Assembly: GCA_019775845.1 (NCBI GenBank)
Contig: JADQAV010000038.1
Span: 354,812-418,811 of the forward strand
Source: Myrmaecium sp. VS I D KN 1
Lineage: Eukaryota > Ascomycota > Dothideomycetes > Valsariales > Valsariaceae
Length of the DNA stretch: 64,000 nt
Reading direction: 5' to 3'
Below the pieces are notes generated by a model. It did not search any database. It was not told the DNA's origin and worked only from the letters and a program-made list of their open reading frames with translations. Position numbers and translations under genes: made by a program. Of the stretch, positions 1-11,215 are shown in pieces. How positions within the stretch are numbered: position 1 is the stretch's first letter; every line of letters starts with the position of its first letter.

Positions 1-913
1 GCTTTGCCCAACTTCATGTTCGCGAAGCCAACCGCATCATCCAGATCCAGATGAGCGGCAAAGTACCATCGGCGGTAGTTGGCGTTCTCCCCTCCAATGT
101 AATCGGCGTGCAATGAGAGCAAGGCCTGGTTGGGGGACATGCGCGACGCACGAGAATCGAGGAGGGTCATGAAATGGTCGTACATATTCCTCATGCTGTC
201 ACGCTGGAAACCAAACTTGGCGGTCAGGTCGAGGAAGATGTCCTCGATCTCCTCCTTCGTAAGTGGGATCTGAGCATCTGCCGTCCAGGCGGGGTATGGC
301 TCCCGAGACCGTTGGCCAGCGGGAAGGGCATTCCCGTAATCCATACCATAGATGGGAGTGGAAGCACCCGAGGAACGGTTGCCGCCGTAGGAGACTTGAG
401 ACGAGGGAGGGCGGAAGCCACGACCACCTGCCTGGCCATCATAGCTGTTGTAACGCTCGTCACCGCGTCCATAGTAGTCCATGTCGGTAGCTCTGGCCAT
501 GTCGGATCTCATGGTGAAGTCGCTGAAGGTTTCCGAGTCTTCCTCAGAATCGTGGCGACGTGGCCTGCCATTGTACCCTTGATTCTGCTGGCCACCTTGA
601 TCATAGTACTGATCATTGTAGTATTCGTCTTGATAGCCGTGCTGGTTGTTGTTATCGTAGTAGCCATCCTGGTAATGACCTTGCTGGTTGTCGTAGTAGC
701 CGCTGCATATAGAGTTAGACACAGTCCAGCAGTCAGGCGTGCGGAAGAGAAAGTCACTTACGCTTGATCGTCGTAGTACGAGTCGCCGTGACCATTCTGA
801 TAACCATGACCGTTGTCATAGTAACTTTGCTGGTCGTCGTGATAGTAGCCATCGTTGCCTTGATGCTCATAGCCATCATCGGCGTAATGGCCGCCCTGCG
901 GGTGTCCCGACAT
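1..913 (-). CDS. fks1: 1,3-beta-glucan synthase catalytic subunit, N-terminal part
   Basis: Integral plasma-membrane enzyme that polymerises UDP-glucose into cell-wall beta-1,3-glucan (GT48, echinocandin target). Only about 284 N-terminal residues are visible; the gene continues beyond base 1. Exons are 913-762 and 702-1, with a 59-nt intron (donor GTAAGT, branch CTAAC, acceptor TGCAG). The protein starts [15 protein letters not shown], followed by a Tyr/Gln/Gly/Asp-rich cytosolic region and then the conserved segments [55 protein letters not shown] and [16 protein letters not shown], which are typical of fungal FKS1. The start was chosen because it matches the family N-terminus. The membrane and catalytic regions lie outside the window. 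Confidence 0.95.
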
Positions 914-938
914 GTTTACAGGTCGCGATAGATCGACT

Positions 939-1042
939 CTGCAAGCGCTGGAGGTTAGCCAAGGAGATTCTGGGACATTGCGACCCAACGTGAATTGAGC
1001 TCAGGGGCTGCCGGAAGTGACCGGTGAGGAGCGAGGACTTAC
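939..1042 (-). other. Probable 5' leader intron of fks1
   Basis: Read on the minus strand there is a GTAAGT donor at 1042, a GCTAAC branch site and a CTTGCAG acceptor ending at 939, 25 nt before the fks1 start codon. The 104-nt interval has the form of a spliced leader intron. This is inferred from motifs only. Confidence 0.6.
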
Positions 1043-3592
1043 CTCAAACAATGACCATTAGGATGCGAGTAGACAAAATATCTACGTTATCTGAAGCGGG
1101 TAGACTCGATGAAGGGGTAGATGGAGGCGATGTGATAGTTGTGTTGTTATGCTGCCCTAGACGACTTTTGTTTGGGTTTGAACGAACGAGGTGCGTTGCC
1201 GAGAGAGAAGCCAACCCGAAACGTGCGATACGTTGTTGACTCGAGAGAAGGTCAACGCGAATAGGAAAACGAGGATGCAGACCGAGAATGAGTGCGGTTG
1301 TCTACGAACGGTCGGCGAGGCGTGTGTTGCCAAAGGGAAGTTGGTGGTGGCAGAACGCGCGGCAACGAGAGACGCAGGTTGGAGAGGCGAAGGGGTTGGT
1401 CCTCCTTGCTTGTTGATGGCCAAGCACGCGAGTCGATCTCAGAAGACGTGCGGTCACACCTTCTACACAATCCGTCGCCGTCACCAGGAACAGGAAAGAC
1501 GGGGTGAAAACGAGAGAGTGAAGGGAGAGTGTAGGGAGGGGAAGAGGAGGAAGCAGAAGAAAGAAAAAAAGCAGGCGGGAACGAGCGATCTGCTGGGAGT
1601 GGCAGCAAGCTTTGAAGGGAGGAGGGAAAAGGGGAGCTGGAATAATGGGCAACCGCAGTTTTGAGCCGGGGGGGTTAGGAAGGGGGGAGGAAGGGGAACG
1701 CCATTCGCTTGGGGCAATCGGTGGCTAGTTGGTTACTTGTGGTTGCTTAGGTCCGGTAGGTCCGCCAGGTCCCTTCACGTCCGCCAGGCTCGTCGCCGCC
1801 CGTCGACCGCCAGTCGCGCCTTCTGACTGGCCCGCGACGGGCTTCGGTGGTGGGTCGCCTCCTGCTCCTCAGCGAGACACCCACCACACCCACCAAACCG
1901 CGTCTCTCACCAGCCATCCCGGGCCCCGGTCCCAAGCCGACGCCAGTCCAAAAGGTTCGCCAGGGAATGCTCCGGAACCTGAACGGCGAAGGCGAAAATT
2001 CGCACTCACTCCTCCCCCTTTCCCCCCCCTCTCCCCTCCGCCCTTTCACCAGATGGTGGCTAGCACGGTGGATTCCCACGCCGCACCCAGCAGTAATCTC
2101 TCTCCATCCCCACCTGCCCACCTCCCGCACCAATGCCAACCCCCCATCTCGGGCGTGACGATCGCGGGCAAGGGAGCCTTCAAGAATTCGCCATCCGGCA
2201 GGCAATCCACTCCTCCCAACCCCTCACACTCTCAGGTGAAGCCCTTTACATGTACTGGCCTACGTGAACTCCTACCGGGCGGCCATTTTCTCCTTTCCAC
2301 GCCCGCTATCATCGTCTACAATTTGCGCATATGGCCTTCTATCAGCATCTGTCACGCGTGGGACCGCCGTGACACCGCATTTCAATCTCGTCCTTATGCA
2401 GCCCGAGCCTCATTTGGGGGCGACCCTCCCCTTCGGTCTAGTGGCAATGCAGCGCCCAGCGGATTCTAAATTCAGCAACATGACGGTCCGGCGTGATCGG
2501 GGTTCAGGCAGATCCCGTCGTTACTGCTCCCGCTTTCACCAAGGCTGCACCGCTTTCTTCACGCATCGTGAATATTATTTAAGTAACGTGCCTGCTTCCG
2601 AGCTCACAGTTGTTTGTGATGGGCCTTCACAGCTGGACCGCAAGTCCGGATCGTCGCGACTGTCAGACACCCCTCGCCAGCCCATCGTGCCAGCCCAGCA
2701 GCGTACCGCCATCGCGTCCACAACGACACGCCCACCGCTGTTGACATGCCGACGAGACGAGCACTGGAGCCCCCGCCGCCGGGGAGATCGTCACGATCGC
2801 GCTCCTCGGTACCTGACTGATTCGACGGTTCGACTCCGTCAAATCCGGCGGTTTATAGCCCGTATCCTCTCCTCGTCTCCTATTGGTCGTGGACGAGACT
2901 TATCGCCACGGTGATGAGGTGGCGGTCCGCGTCAGGAGCTACATCCAGCCTAGGCCCTGCTCACCCGTTTCAGTGCTAAGGCGGCCGCACTACCGTCTGC
3001 CCCTGGCCACTTTGAGACGGGAGGCCCCCCTAGAAAAGGGGCTATCCCTATGCCGGCCTGGGGTCTTCAGCAGGAGAGCAAGCATGGGACGACCACGCAT
3101 GAACGGGAAGCACCAAGAATTGTCTTCGTAACCAGCGGACGTAACGGACTTGTCATTTGTATGTACTGGTAGATTGAAGACATGAATTTTTTCCCGAGTA
3201 CGTCATTCACGAGCTCGACGGACGACTGCAAGTACGATGTTCCGAAAAGCCAATCATGTGTTGGAGGTACAGTTTCTCCTTAAATCCGAAACAACCGTTG
3301 AGCCCTACACAAGCGGTCATCTCAGGGACGTTGTCGCACAGTCTCCATGGAAAGACTGTTTTCACTCCTCCCTTCATATTCCAGAGCACATGACATACGA
3401 GGTATAGGCACTTCGTAGAGCACCAGTCGCCGTTCGAGAACCATGAAAGTCTTCCAGAATGGTATCCGCCTAGCCATCAGCAAATAGAAAGCGAGGTGTT
3501 GAACAGATCAAATGTTGTCGTGGCGCTGGTGCTTCCTCAGGGCCGCGCGCCAACCTCAAAAGCCGGAACATCCGGCAACATTATCCGGGCAG

Positions 3593-3602
3593 TACCTAGG
3601 TA
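3593..3602. repeat. TACCTAGGTA palindrome, copy 1
   Basis: Perfect 10-bp palindrome in the fks1/GH72 intergenic region; also present at 3812-3821 and 16654-16663. Confidence 0.85.
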
Positions 3603-3810
3603 TTGCGCGCAATGGGCGCAGCACTGCCAACAACGACAGTATCCTCATTCTGCGAATAGTATGTACACAGACTGGAGCAGGTCTTCGAGGGAGATGAGGG
3701 ATTGCAATCTCCCGTCAACTGCACTTTCACATGAAGACGAGAGGAGCAGATGTGGTGGTATACACTGTAGATGTTGTCAAAACGTCCACTCGTCCACCCG
3801 CGCGGGCATG

Positions 3811-3822
3811 GTACCTAGGTAC
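3811..3822. repeat. GTACCTAGGTAC palindrome, copy 2
   Basis: The 10-bp TACCTAGGTA core extended to a 12-bp perfect palindrome. Confidence 0.85.
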
Positions 3823-4363
3823 AGCGACACGATGCAAGAGACGGGATCGCGCAGACAAGAAGGTGCTTCTCGGTCAATATTTATGTGACAACACATCGGC
3901 ACTTGAAATACTGTGGACGTTGGTTGTAACTTCTCCCAAATCTAGCCCCGCCTGTGTCTAATAATGATCTGTGAATGAGGCCGAAGTGGTAACGAACCTT
4001 GCTGCGGCTGCTTGCGCGTCAGGCTTGCACCCTTTCGGTCGGCTCGGTTTAGTCAGAGGGAACTGGCCTCATCCCCTGAAATGCCTCTGCTCCCGTACAT
4101 CCAACCTTCTTCTACTCCGCCACACCCCCCTCTAATAACCCTTTCCAAGGTTCTTTATATTATCTGCTCTCGCTGCTTCAGATAGCTCTTTCGACCCATA
4201 CCTTCTGACGCTCTTTTTTCCCACACATTATTAGGACTTTCGTTTGTGTTTGCGCTTCGTCGCCGTATTCTCAGCCTTCGTTTCCTCACGTTACCTCAAA
4301 TCACCCTATCCACTTACCAGGACCATCGTTCCCCCATAGTTCCATAAGAGATACAACACTACG

Positions 4364-6108
4364 ATGAAGGCCTTTGGCATCTTGGCCGCTGCGGCGGCCC
4401 TCGTCACTTCGGCGGTGGCCACCTCCGTCGATCCCATTGTTATCAAGGTCAGCATCTACGGTCCCCGGTTGCCAGGGGGTCAACATCAATAAACAACTTC
4501 GGCTGACCGGATATTCAGGGCAACAAGTTCTTCTACAAGACGAACGGTACTCAGTTCTACATTCGCGGTGTCGCCTATCAGCGTATGTTTCCCCCTCAAA
4601 TACCTACCATCGCACCCCCCTGACAGTCCTTTGCAGAGGATGTCGTTAGCAGCAACACGACCTCCGACTCCGACACCACCTACTCGGACCCTCTCGCGGA
4701 TGCTACGGGTTGCAAGCGTGACATTCCATACCTGATCAAGTTGCGCACCAACACTATCCGTGTCTACGCAGTCGACCCCACCGAGGACCACGATGAATGT
4801 ATGAACGCGCTCGCTGAGGCTGGCATCTACGTCTTGCTGGATCTCTCCGAGCCTAGCCAATCCATCGACCGTGACGACCCGGAGTGGACCATCGACCTGT
4901 ACGAGCGCTACACCAACGTCATCGACGCTTTCCACAACTACACCAACGTCCTCGGTTTCTTGGCTGGTAACGAAGTGTCCAACACCGTGAACACCACCGA
5001 CGCCAGTGCTTTCGTCAAGGCTGCTGTCCGCGACAGCAAGGCGTACATCAAGAGCCAGGGCTACCGGTCCATCGGCGTCGGCTATGCCGCCAACGATGAC
5101 TCTAGCATCCGTGTCAACTTGAAGGACTTCTTCAACTGTGGCAACTCGACTGACTCCGTTGATTTCTTCGGTTACAACATCTACTCGTGGTGCGGTGATT
5201 CCAGCTACACCACTTCTGGCTACGACGTGCGCACTGAGGAGTTCGCCAACTACACCGTTCCCGCTTTCTTCGCTGAGTATGGTTGCAACTCGGTCTCTCC
5301 CCGTCCCTTCACCGAGGTTCAGGCCCTTTACGGCGACAAGATGAACGACGTCTGGTCCGGTGGTATTGTCTACATGTACTTCCAGGAGTCCAACGACTAC
5401 GGTCTTGTTACCGTGAGCGGCAACACCGTCTCGACTCTGAGCGACTTCGACAACTACTCCAGCCAGATCGCCAAGGTGACCGTCACCGGTGTCAACTCCG
5501 CCTCGTTCACCCCGACCAACACCGTTGCCGAGAGCTGCCCCACCATTGGCACCGCCTGGGAGGCCACTGCTTCTCCTCTCCCGCCTTCTCCCAACTCCGA
5601 GCTCTGCACCTGCATGATGTCCACCCTGAGCTGCGTGGTTGATTCTTCCGTGGACGAGGATGACTACGCCGATCTTTTCGACTACGTGTGCGGCCTTAAC
5701 GACGGCGACGCCTGCGTCGGCATCGCGCACAACGGTACCACCGGCAACTACGGTGCCTACAGCGTGTGCAACTCCACCCAGCAGCTGTCCTGGGTCCTCA
5801 ACGCCTACGCCAAGGCCCAGGACGACTTCGACTCCGCCTGCAGCTTCAGCGGCTCGGCCAGCAGCAAGGCTTCCGCCTCCGCCACCGGCACTTGCAAGAA
5901 GCTGATCAGCCAGGCCGGCACCGCTGGCACCGGCACCGTCACCTCCGCGCCCACCTCCACCGGCAGCAGCTCGTCCGCCAGCGGCACCTCCACCTCCTCC
6001 GGCTCCGCCGGCGCCCTCTCCATCCCCAACCTCGACTTCGGTCTCCTCCAGCTCGGCGTTTACATGCTCGGTGCCGTCGTCACCGGCGCCGGCATGATCC
6101 TTTTGTAG
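4364..6108 (+). CDS. gel: GPI-anchored 1,3-beta-glucanosyltransferase (GH72 + CBM43)
   Basis: Cell-wall remodelling enzyme (GEL/GAS/PHR family) that cleaves a beta-1,3-glucan chain and transfers it to another chain, elongating wall glucan. Exons 4364-4447, 4519-4582 and 4637-6108 give 539 residues. A signal peptide covers about 1-19. The GH72 domain spans about 22-330, with catalytic glutamates in GNEV (E162) and AEYG (E263). A Cys-rich CBM43/X8 module follows at about 372-454, then a Ser/Thr/Gly-rich linker and a hydrophobic C-terminus expected for GPI attachment. Several N-glycosylation sequons are visible. Its divergent neighbour is the glucan synthase gene, so synthesis and elongation of the same polymer are encoded side by side. 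Which GEL paralogue this is cannot be settled from sequence alone. Confidence 0.95.
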
Positions 6109-7504
6109 ACCCAAACATAAATCTCGTGCCTTTGTTCGTTTAGCGTGGCGGGATGTCCAAAGGGAGGAACTGAATTGAAGAAAGGATGGAAGGAGAGGAG
6201 GCGTGTGGCTGCTTTTTTTTCCCTCACCTTGGATGTTGTCTTTTAGCTATTTTCTTTTCGATTTGGACTTGGAGGAGATCAGTTCCCTTTTGGCCGTTCG
6301 TAGGTTGCTCATTTGGACATCGTCGTCGTGGCTTCCATATCATAACTATATGAAGGTGATTCTACTACTACTCCTACTTCTACTTCTACTGTATAGAGAG
6401 TTTCGCACATGCATCATCACCATCATCTTCTCCTTGTCGCGCCTTAATAGTGCTTGCAATATTATGCTTTTCCCCCAGACCCTCCTAAAATTCAAGCGGT
6501 GTGCTCACCTCTCGCTAGCTCTGCGATGTTGCCTCATCTATCATTGTTTCCTCTCCGCGCGCTGCGTCTCTCCCCCCGCATCGCCACAGTCTCCTGTGTC
6601 CCTCTCTCATTCTCCGCGCGCGTGCGGCGTCGGCTCGAGCGGAGTTGTCTCCCCTTTCATAGGCATTTTCTGCTCGTTTCGTCGTGCGCTTGCGTCAGCT
6701 GCGGCGGAAGAGAGTCTTGTGCCTGTGTTGCGGGGTGAGGGGTGGTTGTTTTTGTGTTTTCTTCTTTTATTCTTTGTTATTGTCCTGATATCCCCCTTTC
6801 TACCCATTTCCCCCCATCCTCTCCTGTCCCGGAGGGTCGGATGGGGAAGAATGCGATTAATATCGGTCAAAGAAACAGGGAGATCAAGAGAGGGAGAGGA
6901 AGGGGGAGTGATAATATCAGAGTTGGATTATAAGATCTTAATGAATATATATTACTTATCTTTCTTCTTTATCTCTTTTTTTTCTTTCTATACCTTTTTG
7001 TCTTATTGAACACATAAATATGTATAACTTATGATCTTTCTTTTCTTTTCATCTTTATTCCTCTTATTTCCTCTACGAAGTCTTTCTCGGATCGTATATC
7101 AGTAAGAATAATTCCCATTACCTATAACCGATCACTTGATAAAGCAGGGAGGCTGAAGAGCAGAGTGCTTGATACTGGAGAAGGGAGGGTGCTAAATCGG
7201 ATAAGAAAGATATATTTCTATCTTTAACATCCACGTCCTAAAGTACTCTAAGGTATTAAAGAATAAAACGGCTGCGTCGCTCTACGAGACGGGAGGATGA
7301 AGACTAAGTAGGTAATATGTACGGTATACTACCTTGCTCGTGACTCAAAAGAAAAGGAAAATTCAACTGAAATACAAATATCTAGAGAAGATTCGAAGCC
7401 GCTATAAGAAGATGGCTTGTCAAGCCATCTTCTCTTATATAAAAGCCCATCAACCATAAACGTCAGCGCCCCAGAAAACGTCCCAGTGAACCCAATCCAC
7501 AAAC
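6109..7504. other. Intergenic region between convergent GH72 and FluG-like genes
   Basis: Low-complexity 3' flank: T/C-rich runs, a CTACTACTCCTACTT microsatellite near 6362-6390, and an AT-rich part at about 6930-7260. A strong inverted repeat lies at 7403-7440 (separate entry). A 268-codon open frame at 6203-7009 is hydrophobic low-complexity translation and is not called. Confidence 0.6.
7403..7440. repeat. Near-perfect inverted repeat in the 3' flank of the FluG-like gene
   Basis: AGAAGATGGCTTG (7407-7419), one spacer base, then its exact reverse complement (7421-7433). Pairing extends to about 17-18 bp if a two-base bulge is allowed, because TATA blocks flank both arms. It lies about 65-100 nt past the FluG-like stop codon, so it probably forms a hairpin in that 3' UTR or at its cleavage site. 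Confidence 0.75.
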
Positions 7505-10288
7505 TCAATACCGCTCCAGCAACCACACCCGCCGCTCCCGCTCCTCCATCTCCGCCAGCATCTTCTGCTCCTCCCTCTTCATCGCGAGGTAGTTCGCCGC
7601 CAGCTCCCCACCAAGCTGATCCTTCAACTTCTCATCCCGCTCCAGCCAGCCCAACGCCTCCTCGATGCTCGCCGGCAACATCCTCCGAATACCCAACCGC
7701 TCCCTCTCCTCCGGAGTCAGCCCGCTCGGGTTACCCGGACACTCCATCAGCCCGGACCCTTCCTCCTCCTCCTGCTCCGCCTCCACGCCAATCGCCCCCG
7801 CACTCTCCCTCAGCCCAATGATACCCGCCGCCACCACGGCCGCCAGTGCGAGGTACATATTCGCGCAGCCATCCAAACAGCGGACCTCCCAGCGACCACG
7901 CTCGACGCGGCGCAAGGGGGTCTCGCGATTCTGGCGCCCCCAGCACACCCACCGGCCGCCCGTCCAGCCGTCGTCGACGACGCGCTCGTAGCTCACGGCC
8001 TCCGGCAGCACGAACGCGCAGACGGCCTCCAGATGGGCCAGCACGCCGCGCACCCAGAAGGCGCGCTCGTGGTCGGACGGGGTGAGGCTGAGGTGGGCGT
8101 GCGCGGCGGTGCCGACGGCGCTGCTGGGGAGCGGGCGCGGGTGCAGCGTCGCGCGCAAGCCGTGCGTGGCGGCGATCTGGACGATGACCTGGCGAGCGCG
8201 GACCAGCGTGTCGACGGCTTGCAGCGGCGGCAGCGGCGGGAGGATGAACTCGTACTGGCCGGGCCCGGACTCGGCGTGGAACTGCTGGACCGGGACGCCG
8301 ACGGCCAGCAGCGCGGTGGAGATCTCGCCCAGCAGCGGCAGGGCGACGGTCCATTGCTCCGGGGAGAGGGTGCCCCAGGCGTGCGTGCGGGTCAAGGGGG
8401 CGTAGGGCTCCGCGTCGCCCTGCTGGCGGCGGAGGAAGGTGACTTCGATCTCGAACCCGGCCTGGAGGGTGATCTCGTACGTGTTGGCGAGCTCGGCGAG
8501 GAGGGACTGGAGGGCGCCGCGGGGGCACTCGGGCAAGGCCGCGCCGGACTCGTCCCGCCAGAAGCCGAAGACGGTGGCGGCCGGGAGCGGGTCCTTGCCG
8601 TGGACTCTGCCGAGGCTGGTGAGGTCCGGCTCGACGTAGATTTGGCCGGTGCAAGTGACGGCCGGGGTGACGCGGTCATTTTGGAGGGTGCCCATGTTGC
8701 ACCGCCCGATCCCGATCCGGCCGTTGTCTTTGATGAGCTGTTCGAAGGCGGCGATGGGAAGGATCTTGGTACGTAACGTGGCTGTGTAGTCAAGCCATTG
8801 GACGTAGACGAACTGCACTGACGGGTTCTCTTTTCTGAACTTCTCGTAGAGGTCTACATCGTATATTTGAGCTGGCTGAGACGAAGGTGGAGGCGGAGGA
8901 GGAGGAGGGGGTGGTAGTTGTTGCGGCGGTGGTGTCACTGAGCGAGCAGGAGTAGGGGCTTTTGGGGGATGTGCGGGCGTTGGCATCGGGGGCAACGGTA
9001 GAGATTTCTGAGCTTCATACTCTCGATCGTCGAAATCGGCAGGATAATTGAGCTGGTAGAGCTTATTGGCATTGTCGAAGTATATCTGCTTGACTAAGGT
9101 GATGGCTTGATCGAGGTCCAGATCCTTCTTGTGAACGTATTCGAGGACGATCACTTCCATGGCTTCTCGGAACTGCCTGTTCGCCAGCCAGTACGTCTCC
9201 GGAAACCAATGGCCGTCCGTGGAGAAGAGTAGTTTGCTACCGGGCGTGATCTCGAGCGCTTGCCGGATGATGCTCTCTTGCCCGTCCCGGCTGACCATAG
9301 GAAACACTTCGCCGAGATCGAGGTAGACGTTCTTGTACACCGTGGCCAGATAGCCGGCTTCACGCGTGTACGGATATGCGGAATGGAGAAGGACAAAGGG
9401 CACATTGTCGTACTGCTCGATCAGCGGCTGCAGGTACGCCGGGTTCGACTCGAGCAGGCTGATGTCGCTGTCGCCCAAGCCGGTGTGGAACTGTAGCGGC
9501 TTCACCGGGCTGTCCGGAGGAGTCCTTTCGGTCAAGAGCTCCAGCGTCTTCAGGACGATGTAGTCGTTGATCGGCTTCCTGGCGATCCGGTACTTCCGCT
9601 TCTTCAGGCAGCGGGCGATGTAGTGCTCGAACGGGACACCGACGACGTCGAGCGTCTCGGCGTAGTCGAACGGCACGCGGAGGCCGCTTCGGTAGCAGAC
9701 GACGCTCTTGAAGCCCGCCACCTCCTCGTCGTCGATGGCGGCATGGATGGTCCGCTCGAACTCCTCGTTGAAGTGCAGCCAGGCGTCCTCGAAGAAGGCT
9801 CTGTCCTCCAGGTCGTCCTCGGACGCATCGCGCAGGAAGCGTTCCACGATGAGTTCGGCAACCCTCTCGATCCGGACGATCTGCTTGGTGGGCGCGCGCG
9901 TGTAAGCGTCATGCCATTCGTACTCGTGGACCTTGTCGGCGCTGTCGAGCCCGTCGTCCAGGAGGAGGGCACACGTTCCCCTCAAGCACTTCCGAAACAG
10001 CTCGTCCGGGCGTTGGAGAAGCCATTCGGAGCGCTTGGAGAGGATCGCTTCCCAGTCCGCGTCCGCATCGCATCCGTAGAGCTCTCGCAACTGCCTCGCC
10101 GCTCGGATGTGCGAGAGAGAACTGCTAGTGTCCTTGAGCGCCGACCCTTGGGCTTCGGTGGTGATGCTTTCGAGCGGGTATGCTTCCAGGTATTCCGGCT
10201 TCAGTAAGTTGTGGGCATGGTTGTCGATCACCGGATGGTGTCTGATCACATGTTTCAGCTGTTCCACGCTGGCTTTGACTTCGCCCAT
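7505..10288 (-). CDS. fluG: FluG-like fusion: amidohydrolase plus type-I glutamine synthetase
   Basis: Single-exon gene of 927 residues. The N-terminal half (about 1-420) is an amidohydrolase-2 domain with its metal ligands apparently intact: H24 and H26 (DNHAHN), H268, H302 and D358 (FSTDGH). A proline-rich linker (about 430-472, including an uninterrupted run of ten prolines) leads to a glutamine-synthetase-like domain (about 475-927) with GFEIEV (E613, E615), HAESGPGQYEF (E673, E680), HAHLSL (H730, H732) and an Arg-rich substrate motif near 790-803. The architecture is that of Aspergillus FluG, needed there for an extracellular signal that triggers conidiation. FluG-family paralogues also exist with unknown roles, so developmental function is an inference. 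The GS domain looks divergent in its ATP/glutamate motifs. Confidence 0.88.
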   Translation of the reverse strand: MGEVKASVEQLKHVIRHHPVIDNHAHNLLKPEYLEAYPLESITTEAQGSALKDTSSSLSHIRAARQLRELYGCDADADWEAILSKRSEWLLQRPDELFRKCLRGTCALLLDDGLDSADKVHEYEWHDAYTRAPTKQIVRIERVAELIVERFLRDASEDDLEDRAFFEDAWLHFNEEFERTIHAAIDDEEVAGFKSVVCYRSGLRVPFDYAETLDVVGVPFEHYIARCLKKRKYRIARKPINDYIVLKTLELLTERTPPDSPVKPLQFHTGLGDSDISLLESNPAYLQPLIEQYDNVPFVLLHSAYPYTREAGYLATVYKNVYLDLGEVFPMVSRDGQESIIRQALEITPGSKLLFSTDGHWFPETYWLANRQFREAMEVIVLEYVHKKDLDLDQAITLVKQIYFDNANKLYQLNYPADFDDREYEAQKSLPLPPMPTPAHPPKAPTPARSVTPPPQQLPPPPPPPPPPSSQPAQIYDVDLYEKFRKENPSVQFVYVQWLDYTATLRTKILPIAAFEQLIKDNGRIGIGRCNMGTLQNDRVTPAVTCTGQIYVEPDLTSLGRVHGKDPLPAATVFGFWRDESGAALPECPRGALQSLLAELANTYEITLQAGFEIEVTFLRRQQGDAEPYAPLTRTHAWGTLSPEQWTVALPLLGEISTALLAVGVPVQQFHAESGPGQYEFILPPLPPLQAVDTLVRARQVIVQIAATHGLRATLHPRPLPSSAVGTAAHAHLSLTPSDHERAFWVRGVLAHLEAVCAFVLPEAVSYERVVDDGWTGGRWVCWGRQNRETPLRRVERGRWEVRCLDGCANMYLALAAVVAAGIIGLRESAGAIGVEAEQEEEEGSGLMECPGNPSGLTPEERERLGIRRMLPASIEEALGWLERDEKLKDQLGGELAANYLAMKREEQKMLAEMEERERRVWLLERY

Positions 10289-11215
10289 GGCTCCGGAGTG
10301 AGCATGCGGATCGGATCTCGTGCACAGTCAATAGTCTTGTCTACGATGACTGATCCTGGAGGCGTGGTGCTGAGGGTGACCTATATGCATGCAGGTTGAG
10401 AGGGGCGGGGAGACGCGGGGAGAACGGCGTGGAAGCAATGGGGTGAACATGATGCAGCAGCATATACATAAATACCAACGATTGACCAACCAGCCTGACC
10501 GGCCTGCTGCACGAGAAGGCAGGATCGGATTCTAAAGCAGAGACCAGGGCATTACCCTCCATGTACATACCGTGACAATGATTCAGTCCCCCTACGTGAC
10601 GTTACCTTACTGAAAGATTCCCTGTGTCATCGTGAGAAAGTGATTCCTCGCCGACATGTATGATCGATCGCAGCTCCGCTTGCCTATCATCCTTTGACCA
10701 AGGACATGCCAGCTGGAGGGCGATACCCTGGCACTGGCGGGACGGGGCGGGACGGGAAGGCTGGAGAGCGGACGGGAGCTCGGCAGCCGATGTCATCCAT
10801 TTCCAGCCTGAGGCTAACATAACTTGAACCGTCCATAGCCTTCCTGTCTATCAACCTTGAGCTTCACACTCTCTTAACCCATCGTGGATAGGAACGTAAA
10901 ACCATGTTGAATTCAGAGGGAAGTCAGGAACAGGGTCATCAAAAACACGAATCGTTTTGTTCAACATGAGTCGTCGTGTGATATAGATATTACAACATAC
11001 AGAGTTAATCGATACATGCGTCCATGCTCTCAACCAACATCTAACGCCACTTTTTCCCTACCTCTTCCCCAATGCCAGTCTATACTACAGACGAACAAAG
11101 AATATCTTCATGCTATGCCATGTATGATATGACCCAGCTTATACTATTCGCACTAGCTCTTAATCTCATTATCCTTTTTTTGGATTCAGTCCCAGGGCGT
11201 AGTAGTGTTGCCTAC
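10289..11215. other. Intergenic region upstream of the FluG-like gene
   Basis: Contains the FluG-like promoter (minus strand) and the 3' flank of RBD2. No gene or clear regulatory motif is recognised. Confidence 0.5.

Larger units (their letters stand above)
1043..4363. other. Long divergent intergenic region between fks1 and the GH72 gene
   Basis: About 3.3 kb between two divergently transcribed cell-wall genes. It contains pyrimidine- and purine-rich stretches (roughly 1500-1700 and 1980-2130), two TACCTAGGTA palindromes (3593-3602 and 3812-3821) and no convincing gene. Open frames here have no family-like sequence. A TATA-like stretch (tttatatta, about 4155-4162) lies about 200 bp before the GH72 start. 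Confidence 0.6.

Noticed and set aside
1165-1185. Minus-strand GTTCAAACC resembling a tRNA box B
   Set aside because: Flanking bases do not form a T-stem and no cloverleaf partner is present.
1729-2469. 246-codon frame upstream of fks1
   Set aside because: Pro/Ser/Arg low-complexity translation, no conserved segment and no splice partners.
4486-6114. 542-codon antisense open frame over the GH72 gene
   Set aside because: Shadow of strong third-position C bias in the sense gene; translation is Val/Gly/Asp-rich without motifs.
6203-7009. 268-codon hydrophobic frame after the GH72 gene
   Set aside because: Arises from T/C-rich 3' flank; runs of Leu/Ser/Phe without pattern.
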